Assembly (NCBI GenBank): GCA_011174825.1 | Contig: DUEZ01000072.1 | Location: 1-46,363 of the forward strand | Direction: 5' to 3' | DNA length: 46,363 nucleotides | Source of the DNA: Anaerolineae bacterium | Lineage (GTDB): Bacteria > Chloroflexota > Anaerolineae > Anaerolineales > E44-bin32 | Part shown: piece by piece, positions 9,091 to 15,785 of the stretch | Layout: every line of letters starts with the position of its first letter | Numbering within the stretch: the stretch's first letter is position 1 | Program-made: the position numbers and the translations under genes | The notes under the pieces: generated by a model | Databases searched by the model: none | Told to the model about the DNA's origin: nothing | Seen by the model: the letters and a program-made list of their open reading frames with translations, nothing else

Positions 9091-9118
9091 TTGACATATC
9101 GATAATCATCGATATAAT
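9091..9118 (+). promoter_or_regulatory. arsR promoter with embedded ArsR operator
   Basis: The -35 is TTGACA (9091-9096) and the -10 is TATAAT (9113-9118) with a 16-base spacer, both consensus. The spacer is occupied by an inverted repeat, ATATCGA-taatca-TCGATAT (9096-9115), perfect over 8 bases per arm when extended inward. A repressor bound there would block RNA polymerase. The same arm-spacing pattern recurs before arsM. The -10 touches the arsR ATG, so transcripts would start at or inside the first codons. Confidence 0.85.
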
Positions 9119-9424
9119 ATGGGCGTGAGCGTGGATCCGATCGGTTTTGCCAAAGCGCTGGCGGATGAGACCCGCCAGGAGATCATGCAGCATTTATGCT
9201 GCGTGTGGCTGAGCGTTAACGAGCTCGTGGAGCTGCTTGAAGGTCGCGTCAACCAGCCGACCGTTAGTCATCACTTGAAGAAGCTCGAGGATTCGGGTTT
9301 GGTGAGGGTGCGTCAGGAGGGCCGCCAACGCTTCTACACGCTCAATCAAGGACGGGTGAACGCGTGCTGCGATCGGATCGTCGTCCTCTTCGCTCCGAAC
9401 TTTATCCACGAGGAAGAAGATTAG
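9119..9424 (+). CDS. arsR: ArsR/SmtB-family arsenic-responsive repressor
   Basis: A 101-residue winged-helix repressor, the usual length for the family. The hallmark start VDPIGFAKALADETRQEIM is followed by the recognition helix QPTVSHHLKKLEDSGLV and wing VRQEGRQRFYTL. Two vicinal cysteine pairs (HLCC near residue 27 and ACCD near residue 83) are candidates for As(III) binding; their placement differs from the CVCDLC motif of the E. coli protein. The gene sits directly on its own promoter and operator and 70 bases before arsM, supporting autoregulation and control of arsenite methylation. Because the -10 abuts the ATG, translation may begin at GTG 9125 or 9131 on a leaderless message; the family-conserved part begins at VDPIGF. 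Confidence 0.9.
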   Translation: MGVSVDPIGFAKALADETRQEIMQHLCCVWLSVNELVELLEGRVNQPTVSHHLKKLEDSGLVRVRQEGRQRFYTLNQGRVNACCDRIVVLFAPNFIHEEED

Positions 9425-9448
9425 GCTGGGGAATAGTACTCTCTTTTT

Positions 9449-9478
9449 TTGACCGAACATATCGACAATAATCAATAT
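9449..9478 (+). promoter_or_regulatory. Second ArsR operator and promoter-like site before arsM
   Basis: The sequence ATATCGA-caataa-TCAATAT (9459-9478) repeats the half-site and six-base spacing of the arsR operator with one mismatch in the right arm. A TTGACC -35-like element sits at 9449-9454, and weak -10 candidates overlap the right arm. This suggests that arsM has its own ArsR-controlled promoter in addition to read-through from arsR. The ribosome-binding site GAGGAGG follows immediately. Confidence 0.65.
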
Positions 9479-9494
9479 ATCGAGGAGGTAAAGC

Positions 9495-10370
9495 ATGACA
9501 AACCAAATGGAGAAAGACGACGAGATCCGAGCCGGAGTGCGTTCTCACTATGGAGAATTCGCCGAAAGAACACGATCAAGCTGCTGCTCGTCAGATGATT
9601 GCTCAGACACCGATGCCGTAAAGATGATCTATAACACGCCAGAGGCGACCGATCTGCCCACGGAGGTCACGAGCCTCTCCGCTGGATGCGGTGACCCGGT
9701 CACGCTGGCATCGCTTCAGCCCGGGGAAGTGGTGCTCGACTTGGGCTCAGGCGGGGGGATCGATTGCTTCCTGGCCGGAAAACGGGTAGGGGAAACTGGG
9801 CGTGTGATCGGTGTGGACATGACGGCAGAGATGATCGACAAAGCTCGGCGCAATAAGGCGAAGATCGGCTCGGACGCGAATAACGTCGAATTCAGACTGG
9901 GGGAGATCGAACACCTGCCTGTCGCAGACGGGGAGGTCGATGTGCTGATCTCCAACTGCGTGATCAACCTCAGCCCAGACAAACCGCAGGTCTTCTGTGA
10001 GGCGTTCCGCGCCCTCAAACCGGGCGGTCGGTTTGCGGTCACCGATATCGTAACCGACGGACCGCTTCCGGAGTCGATTCGGCGTAGTATGAGTGCCTGG
10101 TATGGTTGCGTCGCGGGCGCGTTGGATCGAAAGGAGTACGTCTCGATCCTTGAGGAAATCGGCTTCATCGATGTGAAGCTCGAGCCGGTGAAGATCGATC
10201 CTGTGTTCGCCGAGGAGATGGTCAAGGAGTTGGCATCGGATGGCGCGCCCCAACCCGATGCGAAGGGCAGAGCGGCCTATGCTCTCGTGGATGGAGAGCT
10301 CAAGCCGCTCGATCTCGGTGACGCCAACCCACCCTTTAGTGCGAGGATCACAGCCCATAAGCCGACCTAA
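9495..10370 (+). CDS. arsM: Arsenite S-adenosylmethionine methyltransferase
   Basis: ArsM transfers methyl groups from S-adenosylmethionine to As(III), giving methylated and volatile arsenicals. The 291-residue sequence has the class I motif VVLDLGSGGGIDC (about 79-90). The three cysteines that bind arsenic in characterised enzymes are present: C65 in SAGCGD, C154 in ISNCVINLSPDK and C204 in WYGCVAGAL. An N-terminal cysteine cluster (SSCCSSDDCSD, C30/C31/C36) is typical of many bacterial ArsM. An ideal ribosome-binding site, GAGGAGGTAA, precedes the ATG. It follows arsR with its own operator and is closed by a strong hairpin terminator, making a compact arsenic-detoxification unit. No arsenite efflux pump gene is adjacent. 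Confidence 0.95.
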   Translation: MTNQMEKDDEIRAGVRSHYGEFAERTRSSCCSSDDCSDTDAVKMIYNTPEATDLPTEVTSLSAGCGDPVTLASLQPGEVVLDLGSGGGIDCFLAGKRVGETGRVIGVDMTAEMIDKARRNKAKIGSDANNVEFRLGEIEHLPVADGEVDVLISNCVINLSPDKPQVFCEAFRALKPGGRFAVTDIVTDGPLPESIRRSMSAWYGCVAGALDRKEYVSILEEIGFIDVKLEPVKIDPVFAEEMVKELASDGAPQPDAKGRAAYALVDGELKPLDLGDANPPFSARITAHKPT

Positions 10371-10386
10371 TCAAAAATAACGAAAA

Positions 10387-10453
10387 AAAATGCCCCACAC
10401 TTAGGTTGACGTTCATGTTAGTATACCGCTCCCTAACATGTGTGGGGCATTTT
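10387..10453. terminator. Bidirectional terminator with a branched hairpin
   Basis: Outer arms AAAATGCCCCACAC (10387-10400) and GTGTGGGGCATTTT (10440-10453) pair perfectly over 14 bases. Inside, CATGTTAG (10414-10421) can alternatively pair with CTAACATG (10433-10440), sharing one base with the outer arm, so two folds compete. On the plus strand the stem ends in TTTT; on the minus strand it is followed by eight T. It terminates arsM and would also stop transcription arriving from the right. Confidence 0.8.
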
Positions 10454-10780
10454 CAGTTACCCTCTATTGGCCCACATCATCTCCAAGATCTTTTCGTAGG
10501 CTCCTATTGCACATTCACGGGTGGAATTTTGGTCCGGGGTCTAAAACCATTGTAAGATGTAAAAAAGTGTCTTCAAAGTCAAGCGGATGCGAACAGGCAA
10601 CCGCTGATTGGTGAAATATTCCATTTCGTTCTCTCGGTAAGAACACAGGTGGTTTTGGATGAAGCTCAAAAGGCGGATCCTTGTCATTCCAACAGACTTA
10701 TCCATCATGATCATTACTCGATCACAACATGACCACGATCGGTATGAAAGAAACGCGCGTGACTCATGCGAGGGAATGCC
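10454..10780. other. Intergenic region between arsM terminator and ABC exporter
   Basis: About 330 bases without a convincing gene. The minus strand has a short open tail ending at 10457 with a protein-like composition (AYEKILEMMWANRG), but it meets an in-frame stop 27 codons upstream and I cannot assign it to a family; at best it is a gene remnant served by the T8 side of the terminator. The promoter of the exporter operon should lie near 10700-10760. Confidence 0.35.
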
Positions 10781-11962
10781 ATGAAAGCGCTCGTGATCGC
10801 GCGCAAGACCCTACGTGAGTTGCTGCGGGAACGTATGACCGCGGGGTTGATGTTGATCTTCCCGGTGCTGCTGGTTGGTTTCTACTATGTCGCGTTCGGG
10901 CAAACCGAGCAGGGGTTGGCGAAGTACCTCTCTATCCTGGTTCTCAACCGGGATTCAGGAATCGTAACCTCGGATGGCGAAAGGTGGAATATCGGGCAGG
11001 AACTCGTCAACCTGATGCGAGAGGCCGAATTTGAAGGGGATCCGATCTTCAACGTAACGGAGGTTGATGACCGTCAGGGGGCCGAGATCACGCTCCGGGA
11101 GCACAAGGCCTCGCTGCTCATGGAAATCCCGTCTGATTTCAGTGACAACTTTGTCGAGGCATTGCAGAGCGAAGGGATAGCCTCATCAGCGGAGCTCATC
11201 CTGAACGGCGCACCAGAGTCTGGAGACTACACCTTCGCGCGCAGCATGCTAAGTGGCTTGCTACGCCAATTTACGTTCGGTGCGGCTGGTTGGGACGAAA
11301 GCGTAGATCTCCGATACCGCTTTGTGCCCGGGACGGGCACGATGTCCGACTTCGATTTTGGCGTCGGCGGAATTATCATCTTTGGGATCACCTTCGGGGT
11401 GCTCGTTACGGCTGAGGTCATGGTCCGCGAGGATTTGAGCGGTACCCTGCAGCGCGTACGTCTGAGTCGCGCCAGCGCCTTCGACTTGTTGCTTGGCGTC
11501 TCGTTGGCGATGATGCTCATCGCCGTAATTCAAGTACCGATCACCCTCGGCAGCGCCCTTGCCATGGGTTTTCACAACAACGGTTCGCTACTTTTAGTTC
11601 TCGGTATTGGGCTCCTGATGAGCCTCGCGTCCATCGGGGTGGGACTCATTGTCGCCTGTTACTCGCGCACGCCGGGCGACGCGACCAACCTGGCATCGGT
11701 CGCATTGGTCCCCCTGGTGTTCTTGTCCGAAGCGATGTATCCGATGCCGGATCTCCCCATTGCGACTATCGGTAACCGTACGATCCAGATTTATGATCTC
11801 CTCCCGACGACTCACGCTGCGGAGGCGATAAGACGGGTGACGATCTTCGGTGAGGGATTAACGGACATCGCATTTGAACTGGTGGCGTTGAGTCTGATGT
11901 CCGCGGTTTTCCTTGCAGTGGGTGTGGCACTGTATCAGCGCCGTCGGTTGCGAGTAGGGTGA
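10781..11962 (+). CDS. ABC-2 type exporter permease (first subunit)
   Basis: A 393-residue ABC-2 membrane subunit. An N-terminal amphipathic stretch (ALVIARKTLRELLRE) leads into a first transmembrane helix (LMLIFPVLLVGFYYVAFG), a large extracytoplasmic domain of about 150 residues, then five further helices. ABC-2 landmarks include REDLSGTLQRVRLSR before the third helix and LSEAMYPMPDLP near the end. The ATG at 10781 is chosen because GAGGGA lies five bases upstream; an upstream ATG at 10766 would add five residues. It is the first gene of a permease-ATPase-permease set and shares its layout with the permease at 13024, so the two probably form a heterodimer. The substrate is unknown; drug or lipid export is common in the family. 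Confidence 0.9.
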   Translation: MKALVIARKTLRELLRERMTAGLMLIFPVLLVGFYYVAFGQTEQGLAKYLSILVLNRDSGIVTSDGERWNIGQELVNLMREAEFEGDPIFNVTEVDDRQGAEITLREHKASLLMEIPSDFSDNFVEALQSEGIASSAELILNGAPESGDYTFARSMLSGLLRQFTFGAAGWDESVDLRYRFVPGTGTMSDFDFGVGGIIIFGITFGVLVTAEVMVREDLSGTLQRVRLSRASAFDLLLGVSLAMMLIAVIQVPITLGSALAMGFHNNGSLLLVLGIGLLMSLASIGVGLIVACYSRTPGDATNLASVALVPLVFLSEAMYPMPDLPIATIGNRTIQIYDLLPTTHAAEAIRRVTIFGEGLTDIAFELVALSLMSAVFLAVGVALYQRRRLRVG

Positions 11963-12058
11963 GAATGTAGAGCTCAAGGTTAAGAGGGTGGATCAAACGA
12001 TCTCTTTTAGGCGAGTGATACATAGATCGAAATTTCGGAAGCATGAACTTCCAATATC

Positions 12059-13027
12059 ATGGGGTTGATGAACATGTCGAACGTTGTCCTAAAAACCGAA
12101 GGTCTGACCAAACGCTACGGTGATCTGGTGGCCGTGGCCGATCTCACCTTGGAGATCTACAGGGGGGAGGTCTTTGGCTTTCTAGGGCCCAACGGCGCCG
12201 GGAAGACCACGTCGATTAACATGATGTGCGGTCTGCTCGTACCAGACACGGGGACCGTTACCATCGATGGTGTGCCCATCCACGCTGCAGACGACGTGTT
12301 GCGCGCTCGAGTGGGCGTGTGTCCGCAAGAGATCGTGTTATGGGAACGGCTGACCTGCCTCGAACAACTGCAGTTCATGGGGGAGATGTACAGCCTTTCG
12401 GCGAAAGAAGCTCACCAGCGAGCCGAGATGCTTCTCGAAGAGCTGGACCTGGTCGAAAAGCGTGACACACAGGCGCGAAAATTATCCGGCGGCTTGCAGC
12501 GGCGCCTTAACGTGGCCATGGCGCTGGTGCATGATCCAGAGATCGTGATCCTGGACGAACCGGAGGTGGGACTGGATCCGCAGAGCCGGGTCAAGGTCCG
12601 CGAGTACATCCAATCGCTGGCGAGGGTAAAGACGGTCATCCTCACCACCCACAACATGGACGAAGCCGACCGCCTCGCCGATCGTGTGGCGATCATCGAT
12701 CACGGCAAGCTTTTAGAGCTTGACACCCCAACGGTGCTGAAGAAACGTGTGGGGGAGGGGGACGTGGTCGAGATTGAGCTCGAAACCACAGTCGATCCGG
12801 CGATAGCAGGGCAAGTCGAAGCTGCGGTTGCACACATGGTTGATCAAGTGCATATGGACCATGAGACGAGCACCCTGACTGTCCGGGCGCTCAACGCGGT
12901 GGGTGCGTTGGCGTCCATCCTAGACGCGCTCGAAAAGAGCGGGGTCCAAGCCGGCGAGGTGCGTGTGCGCGAGAACACGCTGGAGGACGTCTTCATCCAG
13001 CTGACCGGGCGGAGGTTGCGGCAGTGA
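12059..13027 (+). CDS. ABC exporter ATP-binding protein (DrrA/CcmA-like)
   Basis: The nucleotide-binding subunit of the exporter formed with the two flanking permeases. It contains Walker A GPNGAGKTT, Q-loop GVCPQEIVLWERLT, signature LSGGLQRRLNVAMAL, Walker B VILDEPEVGLDP and switch histidine LTTHNMDEADRLADR. The ~90-residue C-terminal extension (VVEIELETTVDP onward) is typical of DrrA-type exporters. The DEPEVGLDP motif has Glu where Thr is usual (DEPTxGLDP), a mild variation. Three nested ATG codons (12059, 12068, 12074) are possible starts; the one at 12074 begins MSNVVLKTEGLTKRYG, as is common for the family, and has GGGG eight bases upstream. The stop overlaps the GTG start of the next gene by four bases. 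Confidence 0.93.
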   Translation: MGLMNMSNVVLKTEGLTKRYGDLVAVADLTLEIYRGEVFGFLGPNGAGKTTSINMMCGLLVPDTGTVTIDGVPIHAADDVLRARVGVCPQEIVLWERLTCLEQLQFMGEMYSLSAKEAHQRAEMLLEELDLVEKRDTQARKLSGGLQRRLNVAMALVHDPEIVILDEPEVGLDPQSRVKVREYIQSLARVKTVILTTHNMDEADRLADRVAIIDHGKLLELDTPTVLKKRVGEGDVVEIELETTVDPAIAGQVEAAVAHMVDQVHMDHETSTLTVRALNAVGALASILDALEKSGVQAGEVRVRENTLEDVFIQLTGRRLRQ

Positions 13028-14136
13028 AATCGCTGTTGGTGGCGCGCAAGTCTCTTCTCGAGATCCTTCGTGAACCGGCTCTCTTGGGGCTGGTGCTATT
13101 GATGCCACTGGTGTTTGTGGGTATCGCGGCCTTCGGCTACAGCGCCCCTTTTCTGGTGACCCATCCTTTGTGGGTGTTTGTTCAAGCCGAGGGTGATTTG
13201 GTTTTGATCGAAGCGCTGCGAGCCGAACGGTATCCCGATGGTCGACCCGTCTTCGATGTCACCGTCGTGACGGACCTGGATGCAGCCCACATCGCGCTGG
13301 AGGAGCGGGAGATCACGGCGCTGGTTGAGGTGGGCGTAGGAGCGGATGGGCGTCCCTCGGTGATGGTTCATGGAGATGCGCTCTATGGGCGTTTCTACCG
13401 GGCGAGCGTGGTCCTGGATCAGGTCGTGCAGCGCTACGCGGACCGGCTCGCGGGTCGTGGGATCCTGGTACAGATCCACGAGAATCGTTATGCACCCGCT
13501 GGCCCGGAGAATGAGTTCGACTACTATGCACCGGGGATGATGGTCTTCGCTCTGCTGATGATCATCCCGCAGACCGCGATGTTGGTGGGGCGCGAGTTAC
13601 GTTGGGGAACCTTGCGCCGGTTACGCCTCAGCGGGGTACGAGCTTGGGAGCTGCTGATGGGGATCAGTCTGGCCCAGATGGCCGTTGCCGTCATCCAGGT
13701 TCTCGTCGTTTTTATCTCCGCGCTGGCGTTGGGTTACAACAATCACGGCTCACTGATACTGGCCGTATTCGTTGGCCTGGCCATCAGTCTCTCAGCTGTC
13801 GGGATGGGATTGATCGTAACCTGCTTCATCGAGAACGATAGTCAGGCGGTCAACCTCGGCAGCACGGTGACCATGGTTCAGGTGTTCGTCTCGGGCGCTT
13901 TTTTCCCCTTACCGCCCTTGACCGTCTTCACCTTGCTCGGACACCCGATCGGGCTTTTCGACATCTTCCCTGCGACACACGGGATGCTCGCTCTCCAACA
14001 GGTCCTCAACGACGGCGCCGGTCTGGAGGGGATCGGATTTCGCCTCGCGGCGATTGTCCTTCTCTCGAGCCTGACCTTCGCCGCGGGCGTGTTCACGTTC
14101 CACAGGCTGAAAATGGGAAGAGGGTCTCGCGTGTAG
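13024..14136 (+). CDS. ABC-2 type exporter permease (second subunit)
   Basis: A 370-residue ABC-2 permease, paralogous in layout to the one at 10781: KSLLVARKSLLEILREPALL, a first membrane helix, a large outer domain, then five helices. Shared motifs include RELRWGTLRRLRLSGVRAWE and SGAFFPLPPL near the last periplasmic re-entry. The GTG start overlaps the ATPase stop (GTGA), so translation is coupled. The overlap order ATPase-permease and the separate first permease indicate a 2+1+1 exporter. No substrate clue is present. Confidence 0.9.
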   Translation: MKSLLVARKSLLEILREPALLGLVLLMPLVFVGIAAFGYSAPFLVTHPLWVFVQAEGDLVLIEALRAERYPDGRPVFDVTVVTDLDAAHIALEEREITALVEVGVGADGRPSVMVHGDALYGRFYRASVVLDQVVQRYADRLAGRGILVQIHENRYAPAGPENEFDYYAPGMMVFALLMIIPQTAMLVGRELRWGTLRRLRLSGVRAWELLMGISLAQMAVAVIQVLVVFISALALGYNNHGSLILAVFVGLAISLSAVGMGLIVTCFIENDSQAVNLGSTVTMVQVFVSGAFFPLPPLTVFTLLGHPIGLFDIFPATHGMLALQQVLNDGAGLEGIGFRLAAIVLLSSLTFAAGVFTFHRLKMGRGSRV

Positions 14137-14210
14137 ACCCACGCGAGGATCAACTCCCTTTGCTGAAGTTAGGGATAGCGTGTACATGATAAAGATTTCC
14201 TGTCGGAACG

Positions 14211-14247
14211 AGACAATCATCCTGAGCCTGTCGAAGGATGATTGTCT
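14211..14247. repeat. Palindromic repeat, copy 1 (CCTGAGCCTGTCGAAGG family)
   Basis: Perfect 13-base arms, AGACAATCATCCT and AGGATGATTGTCT, enclose an 11-base loop GAGCCTGTCGA. The 17-base core CCTGAGCCTGTCGAAGG (14221-14237) recurs inverted at 14341-14357 and, with one change, at 14791-14807 downstream of the GIY-YIG gene. Confidence 0.85.
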
Positions 14248-14329
14248 TTCATCAACGCACCCGTTACTCCTTCAGCATGCTCCATTTGGTATGCTCAGGA
14301 CGTGGCCTGTTGAAGGATGACGGCTGTAT

Positions 14330-14368
14330 GTTGAAAGCACCCTTCGACAGGCTCAGGATGCTTTCAAC
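14330..14368. repeat. Palindromic repeat, copy 2, inverted core
   Basis: Arms GTTGAAAGCA (14330-14339) and TGCTTTCAAC (14359-14368) pair over ten bases. The enclosed sequence holds CCTTCGACAGGCTCAGG, the exact reverse complement of the copy 1 core. Between copies 1 and 2 lies a weaker related segment (14267-14316, TCCTTCA...TGAAGGA). Confidence 0.8.
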
Positions 14369-14466
14369 TCTATGCGTAGGGATGTCTCCTGAGACCTTCG
14401 ATAAGTTCATGACACGTAGGAAAATGCAGTCTCAGGGTGTTAGTGCGGTTTCACTTTGAGGGAGCT

Positions 14467-14811
14467 ATGGGGAGAGCGTGGGTTTACATTCTTGAGTGTG
14501 CTGATGACACCTACTACACAGGGTCAACGAATAATCTCATACTCCGCTTGGCTGAACATGAAGCTGGTGAGGGAGGGAGATATACATCCGGCAGGTTGCC
14601 AGTTACATTGGTCTATTTGTGTGAGTTTGCCACTGAGCATGACGCTTTCTTGCGTGAACGCCAGATCAAGGGCTGGTCGAGAAGGAAGAAAGAGGCCTTG
14701 ATCCGCAACGATTTCGACGCACCCGTTGGATTCTCTAAGACAAGGTCCTCTTCTATGGATGATGGATTCTTGCCAAGATTAGCCAATCATCCTGAGCCCG
14801 TCGAAGGATGA
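14467..14811 (+). CDS. Single-domain GIY-YIG endonuclease (UPF0213/YhbQ-like)
   Basis: A 114-residue GIY-YIG nuclease-fold protein. The landmarks are WVYILECADDTYYTGSTNNL (VYI and YTG in place of GIY and YIG), the catalytic-type Arg in LILRLAEHEAG, and RERQIKGWSRRKKEALI. The fold cleaves DNA in family members; the role of stand-alone UPF0213 proteins is poorly known. The ATG at 14467 is supported by GAGGGAG three bases upstream. The last residues, NHPEPVEG, are encoded by the downstream palindromic repeat, and the stop codon lies in its right arm. Upstream the gene is preceded by two more copies of the repeat. The gene plus repeats therefore resembles a dispersed unit, discussed in the findings. 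Residues ~88-114 appear to be non-conserved filler. Confidence 0.88.
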   Translation: MGRAWVYILECADDTYYTGSTNNLILRLAEHEAGEGGRYTSGRLPVTLVYLCEFATEHDAFLRERQIKGWSRRKKEALIRNDFDAPVGFSKTRSSSMDDGFLPRLANHPEPVEG

Positions 14812-14817
14812 TTGGCT
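14781..14817. repeat. Palindromic repeat, copy 3, overlapping the end of the GIY-YIG gene
   Basis: Perfect 13-base arms, AGCCAATCATCCT and AGGATGATTGGCT, around GAGCCCGTCGA. Compared with copy 1, A-to-C in the left arm is matched by T-to-G in the right arm, so pairing is kept. The similarity extends about 15 bases beyond (ATCAGCGCACCC versus ATCAACGCACCC). A further partial copy with CAGGCTCAGGG lies at 14845-14876. Confidence 0.85.
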
Positions 14818-14965
14818 TTTATCAGCGCACCCTTCGATCTTTCGGCAAGTTCCCCTCAGCAGGCTCAGGGCACTTTAAATGCTGGTGAGTATTAAATCCG
14901 GGTTGACAGAATGCAAGAGTCATTAAAAACACACATTATTTTCTCTAAACTAGGGAGATAAACCT

Positions 14966-15607
14966 ATGGGGACCACCATCCTACTCGTCCGCCACGGTGA
15001 AACGGACTGGAATCGCGAGAAGATCTTCCGGGGAGTCTATGACATTCCACTGAACGACAACGGTCGCCGCCAGGCAGGGCTAGCGGCTGAGGCGTTAGGT
15101 TCACATAAGATCAATGCCGGGTATACCAGCCCTCTATCTCGCGCGGCGGAAACCGCCAGCATTATCCTTGCCCCTCACAACATCCATGCCAGGCCTCATG
15201 ACGGCCTGCTTGACTTCAACTACGGTGACTGGACCGGGAAGGCGGAGGCTGAGGTCGCGAGATACTGGCCGGACGAGCATGCCGCATGGAACGCTCATCC
15301 GCACGAGGCGCGTATTCCCGGTGGTGATACGCTTAAGGAGGTTTTTGATCGTGCCTTTGCTACCATGGAGGAGATTGCCCAGAGCCATGACGGCCAGACG
15401 GTGGCGCTGTTCGCCCACCGGGTGGTCAACAAGCTTCTGGTCTTGGGCGCGCTCGGTCTCACCACCGACCGCTTCCCTTTCATCCTTCAGGGGAACTGCT
15501 GTATCAACAAATTCATGAGAGTAGAAGAGGGCTACCTGATCGAGTACCTCAACGATACCTCCCATATCCGCTATGCTGGAGGGGATGTGTTGGGGGAGGA
15601 TTTTTGA
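14966..15607 (+). CDS. Histidine phosphatase family protein (phosphoglycerate mutase-like)
   Basis: A 213-residue member of the branch 1 histidine phosphatase superfamily. The phosphohistidine motif LVRHGETDWN is at residues 7-16 (His10), followed by FRGVYDIPLNDNGRRQA and SPLSRAAETA, both typical of the cobalamin-phosphatase/phosphoglycerate-mutase group. The second catalytic histidine is in VALFAHRVVNKLL, where Arg replaces the usual Gly after His. GGDTLKEVFDR provides the conserved region before it. The ATG follows AGGGAGAT with eight-base spacing. There is no cobalamin or glycolytic gene nearby, so the substrate cannot be stated. It stands alone between two repeat clusters. Confidence 0.9.
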   Translation: MGTTILLVRHGETDWNREKIFRGVYDIPLNDNGRRQAGLAAEALGSHKINAGYTSPLSRAAETASIILAPHNIHARPHDGLLDFNYGDWTGKAEAEVARYWPDEHAAWNAHPHEARIPGGDTLKEVFDRAFATMEEIAQSHDGQTVALFAHRVVNKLLVLGALGLTTDRFPFILQGNCCINKFMRVEEGYLIEYLNDTSHIRYAGGDVLGEDF

Positions 15608-15659
15608 CAGGAAGGATTTTATCCAAACGTCTAACGGAGTTCAGAATGACACCTTCTCC

Positions 15660-15757
15660 CATGTCATTCCGAGCGTAGCGAGGAATCCCTATGATTCAGT
15701 AATACCAAACATTTCATCATAGGGATTCCTCGTAACTTCGTTCCTCGGAATGACATG
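15660..15757. repeat. Long hairpin repeat (TGTCATTCCGAGCG family)
   Basis: Outer arms CATGTCATTCCGAG and CTCGGAATGACATG (15660-15673/15744-15757) pair over 14 bases. Inner arms CGAGGAATCCCTATGAT and ATCATAGGGATTCCTCG (15679-15695/15716-15732) pair over 17 bases around a 20-base loop. Related hairpins occur at 25392-25490 and 25504-25537. It lies between the convergent phosphatase and cydC genes and may serve as a transcription barrier, but it has no T-tract. Confidence 0.85.
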
Positions 15758-15785
15758 AGAGTAAATTTAAGTTACAGAAGAAGAG

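Noticed and set aside
10454..10540. Minus-strand gene remnant ending before the terminator
   Set aside because: Only 27 codons are open and no family is recognisable; composition alone is not enough.
14211..14880. CRISPR-like or REP array
   Set aside because: The repeats are few, in both orientations and irregularly spaced, with no unique spacers and no cas genes.
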